Assembly (NCBI RefSeq): GCF_000717595.1
Contig: NZ_JNZO01000032.1
Location: forward strand, 17,586 to 81,585
Length of the DNA stretch: 64,000 bases
Origin: Streptomyces flavochromogenes
GTDB taxonomy: Bacteria; Actinomycetota; Actinomycetes; Streptomycetales; Streptomycetaceae
Direction: 5' to 3'
In this document: positions 17,700-26,935 of the stretch, one piece after another
Position numbering within the stretch: position 1 is the stretch's first letter
Layout: the number at the start of each line of letters is the position of its first letter
The notes under the pieces: model-generated
What the model was told of the DNA's origin: nothing
The model's database searches: none
The model's input: only the letters and a program-made list of their open reading frames with translations
Translations under genes and position numbers: made by a program

Positions 17700-20600
17700 T
17701 CAGCTGTGGGTCGCGGGGGTCAGCGGGGGCACGGGTGTCGCCTCGACCGAGCGGGCGGCACGGTCGAGGGCGCTCGCGAGGAGGGCCAGATCGGTCGGCC
17801 CGTTGCCCAGCTCGCGGACCGGGCGGCGGGTCGGCGGATCGCCCATCCGCTCCCACTCCAGAGGCACCACGGTGGGGCGGAGCGTCGCCGTCCGGGGGAT
17901 CCGGCCGGTGACGCGACCCGCCTGGAAGGGCGTCACCCGGCCGTCCGGATGGCCGAGGCGACCGCGCCCGGCGGCCGGTACGTCCGGTCCCGCGGTCACC
18001 GGGGGCGCGTCGAGCACGATCCGCAGCCGGGCCCCGTGGGCCAGCTCCGTGTCGGCGGTCCGGTCGGGACGCGCGGAGGTCGCGACGAGGTGCACACCGA
18101 GCCGCTCGCCGTTCCGCGCGACGGCCTCCAGGGCCCGCACGACGGATCCGGCGGCGGGGCGCCCGGAGGCGCCGAGCGCGGGGGCGACGAGGGCGTCGAA
18201 GTCGTCGACGAGAACGATGAGCCGGGGGAGGTGGGCGGGTCCGCCCCAGGGCCGTCCGGGCCCCTGCTCGCCGTCGGCTGGCCGGGGAATCCGCCCGGCC
18301 GCCTCCTCGCCGGAGGGCCGGGGCGCGCGGCGGTCGGCGAGGTCGCCGTCGCCGGGGCGGGGCACGCGGCCGCTCGGGTAGCCGCCGAGGTCACCGTCCC
18401 CGGGCCGGGACACGCGCCCGCTGCCGTGGCCGACGACGTCCTCCGCCCCGGTGCGGGGCACCCGCCCGCTCGGGCGGTCCGTGAGGTCGCCGTCGCCGGT
18501 GCGGAGAGTGCGGCCGCCGAAACGGTCGTCGCCGTCCCGGCGCGGCAGCCGCCCGCTGGGCGTATCGGTCAGGAAGGCGTCGGAACCCGCCCGGGTGCGG
18601 GAACCGGACCGCTCGTCGAACGAACCGTCGCCGGGCCTGGGCACGCGCCCGCCGCCGGGTCCGCCGCGGTCCTCGGCCCCGGGACGGGGTACTCGTCCGC
18701 TGCCGTGGCCGCCCAGGTCCTCGGCCCCGCGGCGCGACACGCGCCCACTGCCGTGGCCGCCCAGGTCCTCCGCACCCGTGCGGGCCACGCGGCCGCTCGG
18801 GTGGTCGGCGAGGTCGTCGTCGCCCGTGCGCAGGGTGCGGCTGCTGGGACGCCCGGTGGGGTCCTCGGACCCGGGGTACGTGACCCGGCCGCCGAGGTCA
18901 TCGGCACCGGGGTACGCGCTCCGGCCGCTCGGCCGGCTGTCCAGGTCTCCGGGGTACGCGCTCCGGCCGCTCGGCCGGCTGTCGAGGTCGCCCGTGTACG
19001 TGATCCGGCCGCTCGGGCGGCCGCCGAGGTCCTCCGGCGTGGGGTACGGGCCGTCCGTGCGGCCGCTTCGGGTGCTCGGGAGGGCGCCGATGGTGCCGTC
19101 GCCCGTGCGCAGAGTACGGCCGCTCGGGCGGTCCGTGAGGTCGCCGGAGTCCTGGAGGCGGACGGTGGCGCGGGCGCCCTGGGGCACGGACTCCGCCGCG
19201 CTCGGCGAACGCTGGCCGATCAGCCGGTCGGCGGCGGTCGCCGCGGGCGCCGCGCGCGTCCCCCGGCGGTCGGCGAAGTGGCTGTCGCCGAGCAGCTCCG
19301 CCCGGCGCTTCAGCTCCGCGCCCAGAGCCTGCGCGAACTCCCGCATCCGCACCGGGTCCGAGGCGACCAGGTGCTCCGTGACGTGCGGAAGCTCCGTGCA
19401 GACCGCGAGTCCTTCGCCGCGGTCGCCACCCGCTCCGTCCACCAGGAGCAGGCCGAGCCGGTCGGGGCGGCCGCCGGCCGCGAGCGAGGCGGCGATCGAA
19501 CGGAGCAGCTCCGTCCGCCCGCTGCCCGCGGGTCCCTCGATCAGCAGGTGGGGGCCCTCGCGGGTGAGGTCCACGGCCAGCGGGCCGCGCGGTCCGGCGC
19601 CCAGGACGGCGGTGCCGTCCGCGGCGGAGGCCCAGCGGGCCATCAGGGAGGCGGGGGTGGCGCGGGCGAGCCCGAGCTCGTCGAGGAGGCGGGCCGACGG
19701 GGGCAGCGCGGCGGCACGCGCGCCGGGCGTCGCCGTCGTGTCCGTACGCAAGGGGGCGAGCGCGCGGCCGAAGCGCTCGGCCCAGGCGACGGAGACCGCG
19801 TCGACCACGCCGACGGTGCCGTGGCCGGCGACGCGTCCGCCGGAGGTCCTGAGCAGCCGCAGCGCCGTCGCCACATCACCGCTGAGGAGCGCGGCGGCCC
19901 CGCACTCGCGGAACGCGAGGGACGCGGCGCACGCCGTCTCGTAGGTGGCGGCCACCGGGGAGACCGGGGAGGCCGAGGGCGCCTCGGCGAGGCACAGGAG
20001 ATGGATCCCCGCTGCCGCTCCGGCGCCGGCCAGCCGTGCGACGGTCTCGCGCAGGGCCGCCGAACCGGGGTCGCCGTCGACGACCACGACCGTCGTCGGA
20101 CCCTCGTGCCGGGCCGCCGCCTCCGCGACGGACGCGCGGTCGGCGCTGGGCCAGCCGGGGCCGAGGGGACCGTCGTCGAGCCGCCGGGTCAGCTCCGCCG
20201 TACGGGCCTGGGCCTGCTCACGGTCGTACGCCAGGAGCAGCCGGCAGTCCTGGCCGTGGGCCGGCCGGACGTGCGGGAGCCAGCCGAGCCAGCCCCAGGA
20301 CCGGCGCCGCTCCTCGAGGGAGCGGTTCCGGTCGGCGCTGATCAGCACGATCTCCAGGTCGGAGGGGGAGTGCAGGGCGGCGAGCTGGGCGACGACCGAG
20401 CGGGCGAGACCGGCGAGCCGGTCGGCGGGGCCGGCGAGGCCCAGCGAACCGGCCTCCCGCAGGCCCACGGTGACCGGGACGCCGGAGAGGTCGGCGCGGT
20501 CCGTGGTGCCGAGCCGGACCACGAGCGATTCGGGGTGGTCCTGGCCGCGCTCCCAGAGCCGGGGGCCGGGACCGAGGGCGGTGAGCAGGACGGTGGCCGG

Positions 20601-21764
20601 GTCGGGCCAGGTGTCGGCCATCGGCACGGGCGCGGGGGAGCCGTCCCGGGCCCCGGCGCCGAGGCGGGCGCCCGCGTGGGTGTCCGGAGCCGTACGGGGG
20701 CCGGTGGCGGGCGCCGGGAGTTCCTCGCGTCCGCCGGCCAGCCGCCGGGCCCAGGCGCCGAGGCCCCGCTTGCCACCGCTCCCCGCGCGCGGGGAACCGG
20801 CCGGGGCCGGGGGAGTGTCGCCGCGGTACGGGTGGGTCCTGCTGTGAGCCTCGCCGCCGTCGTCGTCGGGCCCGTCGTGACCGTCGGGGTGGTCGCCCGC
20901 GCGGGCGTGGCCCGCGCCGGGGGAACCCGTACCGCGATCGCGGGCGCCGCCCGGACCGTACGGGTCGTCGTACGCGTCCCCGGGGGCCCCGCCGAGCGGG
21001 ACGCCGCGCGCCCCGCCGTGGGTGGTGTCGTCCACCCGGCCGCCGACCGCCGTGCGGGGCACGCCCGTGTGGGCGGGCCGGTCGTCCGCCGGAGCCCGTC
21101 CGTCGGCTCCGGGCGGTGCCACGCGCAGGTGGCCCTCGCCGTCCGGGGCGGTCGCCCTCGTCTCCGTGCCGAGGTCGTCGCCGGGGCCGGTCAGCCGGAG
21201 GGCGGACTCGCCGAGGCGCAGCAGCGCGCCCGGCCGGAAGGCGACCGGGCGGTCGCCGACCGGTGTGCCGTCGAGGGTCGTGCCGTTCGTCGAGCCCCGG
21301 TCGGCGACCGTGACCCGGCCGTCCTCGCCGACGGTCACCGTGCAGTGCGCGCGGGAGACGTCCGGGTCGTCGAGCGGTACGTCGGCGTCCACGGAACGGC
21401 CGATTCTGATCGCTCCGCCGTGCAGCAGGTGCACTCCGCCCGCGTCCGGGCCCGCCACCACGTGCAGCCGGGCCGCGGCGGCCTCGCCGACGCGGTCGTC
21501 GGGGCCGGGGACCTGGAGGGAGAGGACCGCGCCGTCGACCAGCGGGGGCTCGCCGAGCACGCACCGGCGGCCGTCGAGCCGCTCCGCGCCCGCGTAGAGC
21601 ACGGTGGTGCCCGAGGCGGAGGTGTCGGGGCCGGTGACGGCGGCGGCGAGGTTCGAGGCCACGGCGGCCAGGGCCGTCCCGGCGGGGGCCGTGACGAGCA
21701 CGTCGCAGGTACGTCCGGCGCCATGGCCGGCGTACGGCGCGAGGACGGTCAGCCGGATCTGCAT
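17700..21764 (-). CDS. FHA-domain protein with EssC/EccC-like D0 and FtsK/SpoIIIE-type ATPase domain, carrying a repeat insert
   Basis: A 1354-residue cytoplasmic protein. Residues 1-90 form a beta-rich ubiquitin- or FHA-like fold. An FHA domain (phosphothreonine binding) covers 105-195 with IRIGRS, VSRAHC and DRGSTNGTTLDG. A charged Gly/Asp linker follows (200-380). Residues 400-690 resemble the degenerate D0 ATPase of EssC/EccC (LWERG, LGLAGPADRLAGLARSVV, LHSPSDLEIVL, WGWLGWLPHVRP). The FtsK-type domain has Walker A EGPAGSGRTE at 743-752 and Walker B RLIVLVDDFDAL at 1181-1192, separated by about 300 residues of PSGR-rich repeats. No membrane segment is evident. I chose the ATG at 21764; open frame further upstream lacks homology. 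Divergent from two Ser/Thr kinases that could phosphorylate it or its ligands. Confidence 0.85.
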   Translation of the reverse strand: MQIRLTVLAPYAGHGAGRTCDVLVTAPAGTALAAVASNLAAAVTGPDTSASGTTVLYAGAERLDGRRCVLGEPPLVDGAVLSLQVPGPDDRVGEAAAARLHVVAGPDAGGVHLLHGGAIRIGRSVDADVPLDDPDVSRAHCTVTVGEDGRVTVADRGSTNGTTLDGTPVGDRPVAFRPGALLRLGESALRLTGPGDDLGTETRATAPDGEGHLRVAPPGADGRAPADDRPAHTGVPRTAVGGRVDDTTHGGARGVPLGGAPGDAYDDPYGPGGARDRGTGSPGAGHARAGDHPDGHDGPDDDGGEAHSRTHPYRGDTPPAPAGSPRAGSGGKRGLGAWARRLAGGREELPAPATGPRTAPDTHAGARLGAGARDGSPAPVPMADTWPDPATVLLTALGPGPRLWERGQDHPESLVVRLGTTDRADLSGVPVTVGLREAGSLGLAGPADRLAGLARSVVAQLAALHSPSDLEIVLISADRNRSLEERRRSWGWLGWLPHVRPAHGQDCRLLLAYDREQAQARTAELTRRLDDGPLGPGWPSADRASVAEAAARHEGPTTVVVVDGDPGSAALRETVARLAGAGAAAGIHLLCLAEAPSASPVSPVAATYETACAASLAFRECGAAALLSGDVATALRLLRTSGGRVAGHGTVGVVDAVSVAWAERFGRALAPLRTDTTATPGARAAALPPSARLLDELGLARATPASLMARWASAADGTAVLGAGPRGPLAVDLTREGPHLLIEGPAGSGRTELLRSIAASLAAGGRPDRLGLLLVDGAGGDRGEGLAVCTELPHVTEHLVASDPVRMREFAQALGAELKRRAELLGDSHFADRRGTRAAPAATAADRLIGQRSPSAAESVPQGARATVRLQDSGDLTDRPSGRTLRTGDGTIGALPSTRSGRTDGPYPTPEDLGGRPSGRITYTGDLDSRPSGRSAYPGDLDSRPSGRSAYPGADDLGGRVTYPGSEDPTGRPSSRTLRTGDDDLADHPSGRVARTGAEDLGGHGSGRVSRRGAEDLGGHGSGRVPRPGAEDRGGPGGGRVPRPGDGSFDERSGSRTRAGSDAFLTDTPSGRLPRRDGDDRFGGRTLRTGDGDLTDRPSGRVPRTGAEDVVGHGSGRVSRPGDGDLGGYPSGRVPRPGDGDLADRRAPRPSGEEAAGRIPRPADGEQGPGRPWGGPAHLPRLIVLVDDFDALVAPALGASGRPAAGSVVRALEAVARNGERLGVHLVATSARPDRTADTELAHGARLRIVLDAPPVTAGPDVPAAGRGRLGHPDGRVTPFQAGRVTGRIPRTATLRPTVVPLEWERMGDPPTRRPVRELGNGPTDLALLASALDRAARSVEATPVPPLTPATHS
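18255..19172 (-). repeat. In-frame protein repeat array (14-16 residue units) inside the FtsK-type ATPase domain
   Basis: Residues about 865-1170 of the FHA protein consist of some 18 degenerate units with core DL-x-x-RPSGR-x-x-RTG. Two adjacent units near 18911-18994 are almost identical at the DNA level with a 42-base period. The array lies between Walker A and Walker B. It is rich in Arg, Gly, Ser, Pro and Asp, so it is probably disordered. Confidence 0.9.
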
Positions 21765-22299
21765 CGCCGTCAGCGGTCCCTTCTGCGTGATGCCCGGCAG
21801 GGGGACCGCCCTGTGACTCCCCCCACCCGGCACGGACGCGTCGCCCGGTACAGGTCGGCACGGCGCGGGGGCTCCCGACCCCACCGATGCGACGTGCTGG
21901 AGGCATCCTCGCACCTGCCACCGACAACCCGCCCCCGGGTCGGCCGGAAGTGATCTTGAATGGTCGGCTGTGGACGCAAAAGTGCCTGGTTGGGCTTGCC
22001 TTCGGAACATGCCCGGCAACCGTCTCGCTTCCGGAAGCGTCTTCTTTCGGACAGACCGGACCCACCCGGCCCCATCCGGGCCGGTCCGGCGAAGGCACAC
22101 GCCGGCACCGACGTCGGCGCGGCGCCGGCCCGCCCCGGGCAGGCCGGCGGAATCGGAATCGGCCTGTGGACGACCGGCCTGTACCCCGTTCGGCGGCACT
22201 AAAGTGGGTCGGACACCCGGACGGGTCACAACAGAGGACAGGGACCCCGGGAACATCACCGGAGCACCCCAGGACCACGATCAGCAGGGAGCGCGTGAC
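21765..22299. other. Divergent intergenic region between the FHA protein and the first kinase
   Basis: 535 bases with no convincing gene, although the kinase frame stays open for 330 bases upstream of the start I chose. A perfect 14-bp palindrome CGCTTCCGGAAGCG lies at 22026-22039. The kinase start region has AGGGAG eight bases before the GTG at 22300. No clear -10/-35 pair stands out. Confidence 0.45.
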
Positions 22300-24045
22300 G
22301 TGCGGCCTATCGGCAGCAAGTACCTGCTCGAGGAGCCGCTCGGCCGCGGCGCCACGGGCACCGTCTGGCGAGCCCGCCAGCGGGAGACGGCGGGCGCCGA
22401 GGCGGCCGTGCCCGGCCAGCCCGGCGAGACCGTCGCGATCAAGGTCCTCAAGGAGGAGCTGGCCAACGACGCGGACATCGTGATGCGCTTCCTGCGCGAG
22501 CGGTCCGTGCTGCTCCGGCTCACTCACCCCAACATCGTGCGCACCCGCGACCTGGTCGTCGAGGGCGATGTCCTCGCGCTCGTCATGGACCTGGTCGAGG
22601 GCCCCGACCTGCACCGGTACATCCGGGACAGCGGCCCGCTGACCCCGGTCGCCGCAGCCCTCCTGACCGCCCAGATCGCCGACGCGCTCGCCGCCAGCCA
22701 CGCCGACGGCGTCGTCCACCGCGACCTGAAGCCGGCCAACGTCCTGCTCGCCGAGCAGGGCGGCCAGATGCACCCGATGCTCACCGACTTCGGCATCGCG
22801 CGCCTCGCGGACTCCCCGGGCCTCACCCGCACCCACGAATTCGTCGGCACGCCCGCGTACGTGGCGCCGGAGTCCGCCGAAGGCCGCCCGCAGACCTCCG
22901 CCGTCGACATCTACGGCGCCGGCATCCTGCTCTACGAGCTGGTCACCGGCCGGCCTCCGTTCGCGGGCGGCACCGCCCTGGAGGTCCTCCACCGGCACCT
23001 CAGCGAGGAGCCCCGCAGGCCGTCGACCGTGCCCGGGCCCCTGTGGACGGTCATAGAGCGCTGCCTCAGCAAGGACCCGGACCGGCGGCCGAGCGCGGTG
23101 AACCTCGCGCGAGGTCTGCGCGCGGTCGCCGCCGGCATCGGCGTGCACTCCACGCCCGCCCAGATCGAGGCGGCCGAGGGCGTCGGCGCGCTCCTCGCCC
23201 CGGACCCGGCGCCCGCGCCCGTCCCGCAGACCCCCGAGGCCGGGGCCGCCGACCCCACCCAGGTGCTGCCCAGCGGCGCCGGGACGGCGCCGCAGTACGA
23301 CCCCGCCGGCGCGACCAGCGTCATGCCGACCAGCGGCCCGGCGGGCGCCGCCGACCCGACCGCCGTCATGCCCCCCGTACCGCCGCGGCCGCCGCAGGGC
23401 GCGCAGTCCGAGGAGCCGCACCCCTGGCAGAGCCAGCTCCGCGCGGCCCGCGACCGCAACGAGCAGACGCAGGTGCAGTACCTGGACCCGAGCCAGGACC
23501 CGCTGCGCCGCCGTCCGCAGCGGCAGCAGCCTCCGCAGGACCAGCGGCCCGGCCAGTACGGCCAGCAGGGCCAGCAGGGCCAGTACGGACAGCAGCCGCC
23601 TCAGCCGTACCAGCAGCAGCGTCCCGCGCAGCAGCGGCCGCAGCAGCCGTACCCGCCGCAGCACCAGCAGCAGCACCAGCCGCAGCAGTACGCGCCGCCG
23701 CCCGCCCCGCAGCAGTACGCGCAGCCCCAGCAGCAGTACACCCCGCCGCAGCCGCCGCCCCAGGCGCCGGCCCCGCGCGAGCCGCGTCCGCCGCGTCAGC
23801 GCAGCGCCAACCCGGTGCGGATCCCCGGCCTCGGCTGCCTCAAGGGCTGCCTGGTCATGATCGTGCTGTTCGTGGTCGCGGGCTGGCTGGTCTGGGAGCT
23901 GACCCCGCTCCAGGACTGGATCGCCGAGGGCAAGAGCTACTGGGAGGCCATCGGCGACGGCATCTCGAAGGTGACCGACTGGTTCTCCAAGATCGGCGAG
24001 GCCACCGACTCCACCGGTGCTACCGGCGGTACGACCGGGCAGTGA
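22300..24045 (+). CDS. pkaF: Membrane-anchored eukaryotic-type Ser/Thr protein kinase with Q/P-rich juxtamembrane region
   Basis: A 581-residue Hanks-type kinase. The kinase domain (residues 7-275) has the glycine loop LGRGATGTVW, Lys48 in VAIKVL, catalytic HRDLKPAN with Asp142, DFG at 163-165 and the APE motif. A long linker (300-500) ends in a glutamine/proline/tyrosine-rich stretch. One membrane segment lies at about 518-536 (CLVMIVLFVVAGWLVWEL), with a short extracytoplasmic tail of 45 residues and no PASTA domain. GTG at 22300 is chosen from the homology start and the AGGGAG site. Symbol assigned by position next to prfB as in S. coelicolor (from memory), not by sequence comparison. Confidence 0.9.
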   Translation: MRPIGSKYLLEEPLGRGATGTVWRARQRETAGAEAAVPGQPGETVAIKVLKEELANDADIVMRFLRERSVLLRLTHPNIVRTRDLVVEGDVLALVMDLVEGPDLHRYIRDSGPLTPVAAALLTAQIADALAASHADGVVHRDLKPANVLLAEQGGQMHPMLTDFGIARLADSPGLTRTHEFVGTPAYVAPESAEGRPQTSAVDIYGAGILLYELVTGRPPFAGGTALEVLHRHLSEEPRRPSTVPGPLWTVIERCLSKDPDRRPSAVNLARGLRAVAAGIGVHSTPAQIEAAEGVGALLAPDPAPAPVPQTPEAGAADPTQVLPSGAGTAPQYDPAGATSVMPTSGPAGAADPTAVMPPVPPRPPQGAQSEEPHPWQSQLRAARDRNEQTQVQYLDPSQDPLRRRPQRQQPPQDQRPGQYGQQGQQGQYGQQPPQPYQQQRPAQQRPQQPYPPQHQQQHQPQQYAPPPAPQQYAQPQQQYTPPQPPPQAPAPREPRPPRQRSANPVRIPGLGCLKGCLVMIVLFVVAGWLVWELTPLQDWIAEGKSYWEAIGDGISKVTDWFSKIGEATDSTGATGGTTGQ

Positions 24046-24171
24046 CCCCGTAGGACGACGCAATACTGCCGATTTATCGACTTCCGAGGGGTGATTTCCC
24101 CTCGGAAGTGACGTCCGGCGGCTGCGGACGCGTAACTTTGCACGCGAACCGCAGCCGCTGAGGGAGCAGTC

Positions 24172-25410
24172 TTGGCACGGAACATCGGCAGCCGCTACAC
24201 CACCCACCAGATCCTGGGGCGGGGCAGTGCAGGAACGGTGTGGCTCGGCGAGGGGCCCGAGGGTCCCGTCGCCGTCAAACTGCTGCGCGAGGACCTGGCC
24301 TCCGACCAGGAGCTCGTCGGCCGCTTCGTCCAGGAGCGGACCGCCCTGCTCGGTCTCGACCACCCCCGCGTGGTCAAGGTCCGCGACCTCGTCGTCGACG
24401 GCAACGACCTGGCCCTCGTCATGGACCTCGTGCGCGGCACCGACCTGCGCACCCGCCTCGACCGGGAACGCCGGCTCGCCCCCGAGGCCGCCGTCGCGAT
24501 CGTCGCCGACGTCGCCGACGCACTCGCGGCCGCGCACGCAGCCGGGATCGTCCACCGGGACGTCAAGCCGGAGAACATCCTGCTCGACATGGAAGGGCCG
24601 CTCGGGCCCGGCGGCGCGCATCCCGCCCTGCTCACCGACTTCGGCGTCGCCAAGCTGATCGACACGCCGGGCCGCACCAAGGCCACCCGGATCATCGGCA
24701 CCCCCGACTACCTCGCCCCCGAGATCGTCGAGGGCCTCCCGCCGCGCGCGGCCGTCGACATCTACGCCCTCGCGACGGTCCTGTACGAGCTGCTCGCCGG
24801 CTTCACCCCCTTCGGTGGCGGCCACCCCGGCGCCGTGCTGCGCCGCCACGTCACCGAGACCGTCGTCCCGCTGCCCGGCATCCCCGAGGAGCTGTGGCAG
24901 CTGATCGTGCAGTGCCTGGCGAAGGCCCCGGCCTCCCGGCTGCGCGCCTCCGAGCTCGCCGCCCGCCTCAAGGACGTCCTGCCGCTGCTCAAGGGCATCC
25001 CGCCGCTCGACGTGGACGAGCCGGACGCGGAGCCTGCGCCGGAGACGTACGAGGAGGAGGCGTACGCGACCGGTGCGGGTGCGGGGGAGCCCGGTCCGCG
25101 CCGGGCGGCCGTCCCGCTCGTCCCCGGCGCCTCCGCCGACTCCAACCGGGACACCCACACCTCGATGCGCGTCCCGGCCCCCGACGAGCTCTCCGGCGGC
25201 CCGCTGGGCACGGCCCGCGCCCCGCGCCCCGCGGGGGCCCGCAGACCCGGCTCGGCCCGCCACAAGGCCGAGGCGGTCCGCAAGCGCCGGATCACCCTCA
25301 CCATCGCCGCGGTGGTGGTCGCGGGCGCCCTCGGCGCGGGCGGCTACCTGGCGTCCTCCGGGGACGCCGACACCCCGCCGCAGGACTCCAAGCAGTCCTC
25401 CCTGCCGTAA
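24172..25410 (+). CDS. pkaE: Eukaryotic-type Ser/Thr protein kinase with C-terminal membrane anchor
   Basis: A 412-residue kinase, close paralogue of the preceding gene. The kinase domain (residues 9-270) shows [10 protein letters not shown], Lys36 in [14 protein letters not shown] (Asp130), DFG at 156-158 and [10 protein letters not shown] variable acidic and Pro/Ala/Arg-rich linker follows. A single membrane segment lies near residues 375-396, leaving only about 15 residues outside, so a sensor domain is lacking. It starts with TTG at 24172, supported by AGGGAG five bases upstream. The 126-base gap from the first kinase is AT-richer than its surroundings. Thirty bases separate it from prfB. 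Symbol assigned by synteny from memory. Confidence 0.88.
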   Translation: MARNIGSRYTTHQILGRGSAGTVWLGEGPEGPVAVKLLREDLASDQELVGRFVQERTALLGLDHPRVVKVRDLVVDGNDLALVMDLVRGTDLRTRLDRERRLAPEAAVAIVADVADALAAAHAAGIVHRDVKPENILLDMEGPLGPGGAHPALLTDFGVAKLIDTPGRTKATRIIGTPDYLAPEIVEGLPPRAAVDIYALATVLYELLAGFTPFGGGHPGAVLRRHVTETVVPLPGIPEELWQLIVQCLAKAPASRLRASELAARLKDVLPLLKGIPPLDVDEPDAEPAPETYEEEAYATGAGAGEPGPRRAAVPLVPGASADSNRDTHTSMRVPAPDELSGGPLGTARAPRPAGARRPGSARHKAEAVRKRRITLTIAAVVVAGALGAGGYLASSGDADTPPQDSKQSSLP

Positions 25411-25439
25411 CAGCGGCGGCGAGCCGTTACGCTGGACGC

Positions 25440-26543
25440 GTGGCAGTCGTCGATGTATCCGAAGAGCTGAAGTCCCTCTCCTCGACCATGGGGTCGATCG
25501 AGGCCGTCCTGGACCTCGAGAAGCTGAGGGCCGACATCGCCGTGCTCGAAGAGCAGGCCGCGGCCCCGTCCCTGTGGGACGACCCGGAGGCGGCGCAGAA
25601 GATCACGAGCAAGCTTTCGCACCTGCAGGCCGAGGTCCGCAAGGCCGAGACCCTGCGCGGGCGCATCGACGACCTCGCGGTGCTCTTCGAGCTCGCGGAG
25701 GAGATGGACGACCCGGACACCCTCGCCGAGGCCGAGACGGAGCTCACCTCCGTCCGCAAGGCCCTCGACGAGATGGAGGTCCGCACCCTCCTCTCCGGCG
25801 AGTACGACGAGCGCGAGGCCCTGGTCAACATCCGCGCCGAGGCCGGTGGCGTCGACGCCTCCGACTTCGCCGAGCGGCTCCAGCGCATGTACCTGCGCTG
25901 GGCGGAGCGCCACGGCTACTCGACCGAGATCTACGAGACCTCGTACGCGGAGGAGGCCGGCATCAAGTCGACCACCTTCGTGGTGAAGGCGCCGTACGCC
26001 TACGGCACGCTCTCCGTCGAGCAGGGCACCCACCGCCTGGTCCGTATCTCGCCCTTCGACAACCAGGGGCGTCGCCAGACCTCCTTCGCCGGTGTCGAGA
26101 TCCTGCCGGTCGTCGAGTCCTCCGACCACGTCGAGATCGACGAGTCCGAGCTGCGCGTCGACGTCTACCGCGCCTCGGGCCCCGGTGGCCAGGGCGTCAA
26201 CACGACCGACTCGGCCGTGCGCATCACGCACCTCCCGACCGGCATCGTGGTCTCCTGCCAGAACGAGCGCTCGCAGATCCAGAACAAGGCGAGCGCCATG
26301 AACGTCCTCCAGGCCAAGCTCCTCGAGCGCCAGCGCCAGGAGGAGCGGGCCAAGATGGACGCCCTGAAGGACAGCGGCAGCTCCTGGGGCAACCAGATGC
26401 GCTCGTACGTCCTGCACCCGTACCAGATGGTCAAGGACCTCCGTACGGAGTTCGAGGTCGGCAACCCGCAGTCCGTCCTGGACGGCGAGATCGACGGCTT
26501 CCTTGAGGCGGGCATCCGCTGGCGCAAGCAGCAGGAGAAGTAA
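25440..26543 (+). CDS. prfB: Peptide chain release factor 2 (RF2)
   Basis: A 367-residue RF2, which terminates translation at UGA and UAA. The SPF anticodon-like tripeptide is seen in [13 protein letters not shown] and the universal GGQ peptidyl-hydrolysis motif in [17 protein letters not shown]. The gene reads through in a single frame from GTG 25440, with no in-frame early stop and no programmed +1 frameshift site, unlike E. coli prfB. Only 29 bases separate it from the upstream kinase, so it may be partly cotranscribed. A strong terminator follows. Confidence 0.97.
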   Translation: MAVVDVSEELKSLSSTMGSIEAVLDLEKLRADIAVLEEQAAAPSLWDDPEAAQKITSKLSHLQAEVRKAETLRGRIDDLAVLFELAEEMDDPDTLAEAETELTSVRKALDEMEVRTLLSGEYDEREALVNIRAEAGGVDASDFAERLQRMYLRWAERHGYSTEIYETSYAEEAGIKSTTFVVKAPYAYGTLSVEQGTHRLVRISPFDNQGRRQTSFAGVEILPVVESSDHVEIDESELRVDVYRASGPGGQGVNTTDSAVRITHLPTGIVVSCQNERSQIQNKASAMNVLQAKLLERQRQEERAKMDALKDSGSSWGNQMRSYVLHPYQMVKDLRTEFEVGNPQSVLDGEIDGFLEAGIRWRKQQEK

Positions 26544-26563
26544 CCCGGGAACACGGCACGTTC

Positions 26564-26592
26564 GGGCCCCGCACCGTCATGGTGCGGGGCCC
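26564..26592 (+). terminator. prfB terminator hairpin
   Basis: A perfect 12-bp stem GGGCCCCGCACC with a five-base loop at 26564-26592, 20 bases after the prfB stop, followed by a mixed GTCGTCGTTCTG tail. Confidence 0.85.
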
Positions 26593-26935
26593 GTCGTCGT
26601 TCTGCGCGGCGGCATCCGTCCGCTCAGCGGATTCGCTGACGCAAGCGGAAACGAGGCCGCTGGGGAGCTTTGTCGACAAGGGAACTGGCGGTGCGGGACC
26701 CGGAGTTCTGGGTTTACGTCACAGTTGCATCGTCGTATGTGGGACACGTCGTGATCTTTCGGGCATCGCACGCGCAACGACCTTGACGCTTCATCGGAAA
26801 CTCGGAAGGGTGGCGTACTGGCATGCGCATTTCTGGGGCGCGTGCGAACGGGGGCGGGCCCAGCAGTGAGCCGCCTCTGTCGCGTGCCCCGAGCGCTGCC
26901 CCATGACGAGATGAGCTACTGGGGGTAGCAGCCAG
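26593..26935. other. Intergenic region upstream of the LAETG surface-protein gene
   Basis: 343 bases without a gene. It contains a perfect palindrome TTGTCGACAA at 26670-26679 and a TTGACG at 26783-26788 that could be a -35 box, but no convincing -10 at the right distance. GGGGGT at 26921-26926 precedes the start codon by nine bases. Confidence 0.4.

Noticed and set aside
17694..21953. A 1400-codon frame antisense to the FHA protein
   Set aside because: Repetitive Arg/Gly/Ala/Val composition mirrors the sense strand. The sense strand holds clear FHA and Walker motifs.
21765..22259. N-terminal extension of the FHA protein by 165 residues
   Set aside because: The open frame continues, but the extra residues have no family resemblance and cover the divergent promoter region. 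The ATG at 21764 begins the conserved fold.
26670..26735. SigR or SigE type promoter before the surface-protein gene
   Set aside because: GGGAAC and GTT/TCT elements can be found but the spacings are off by one or more from the consensus.
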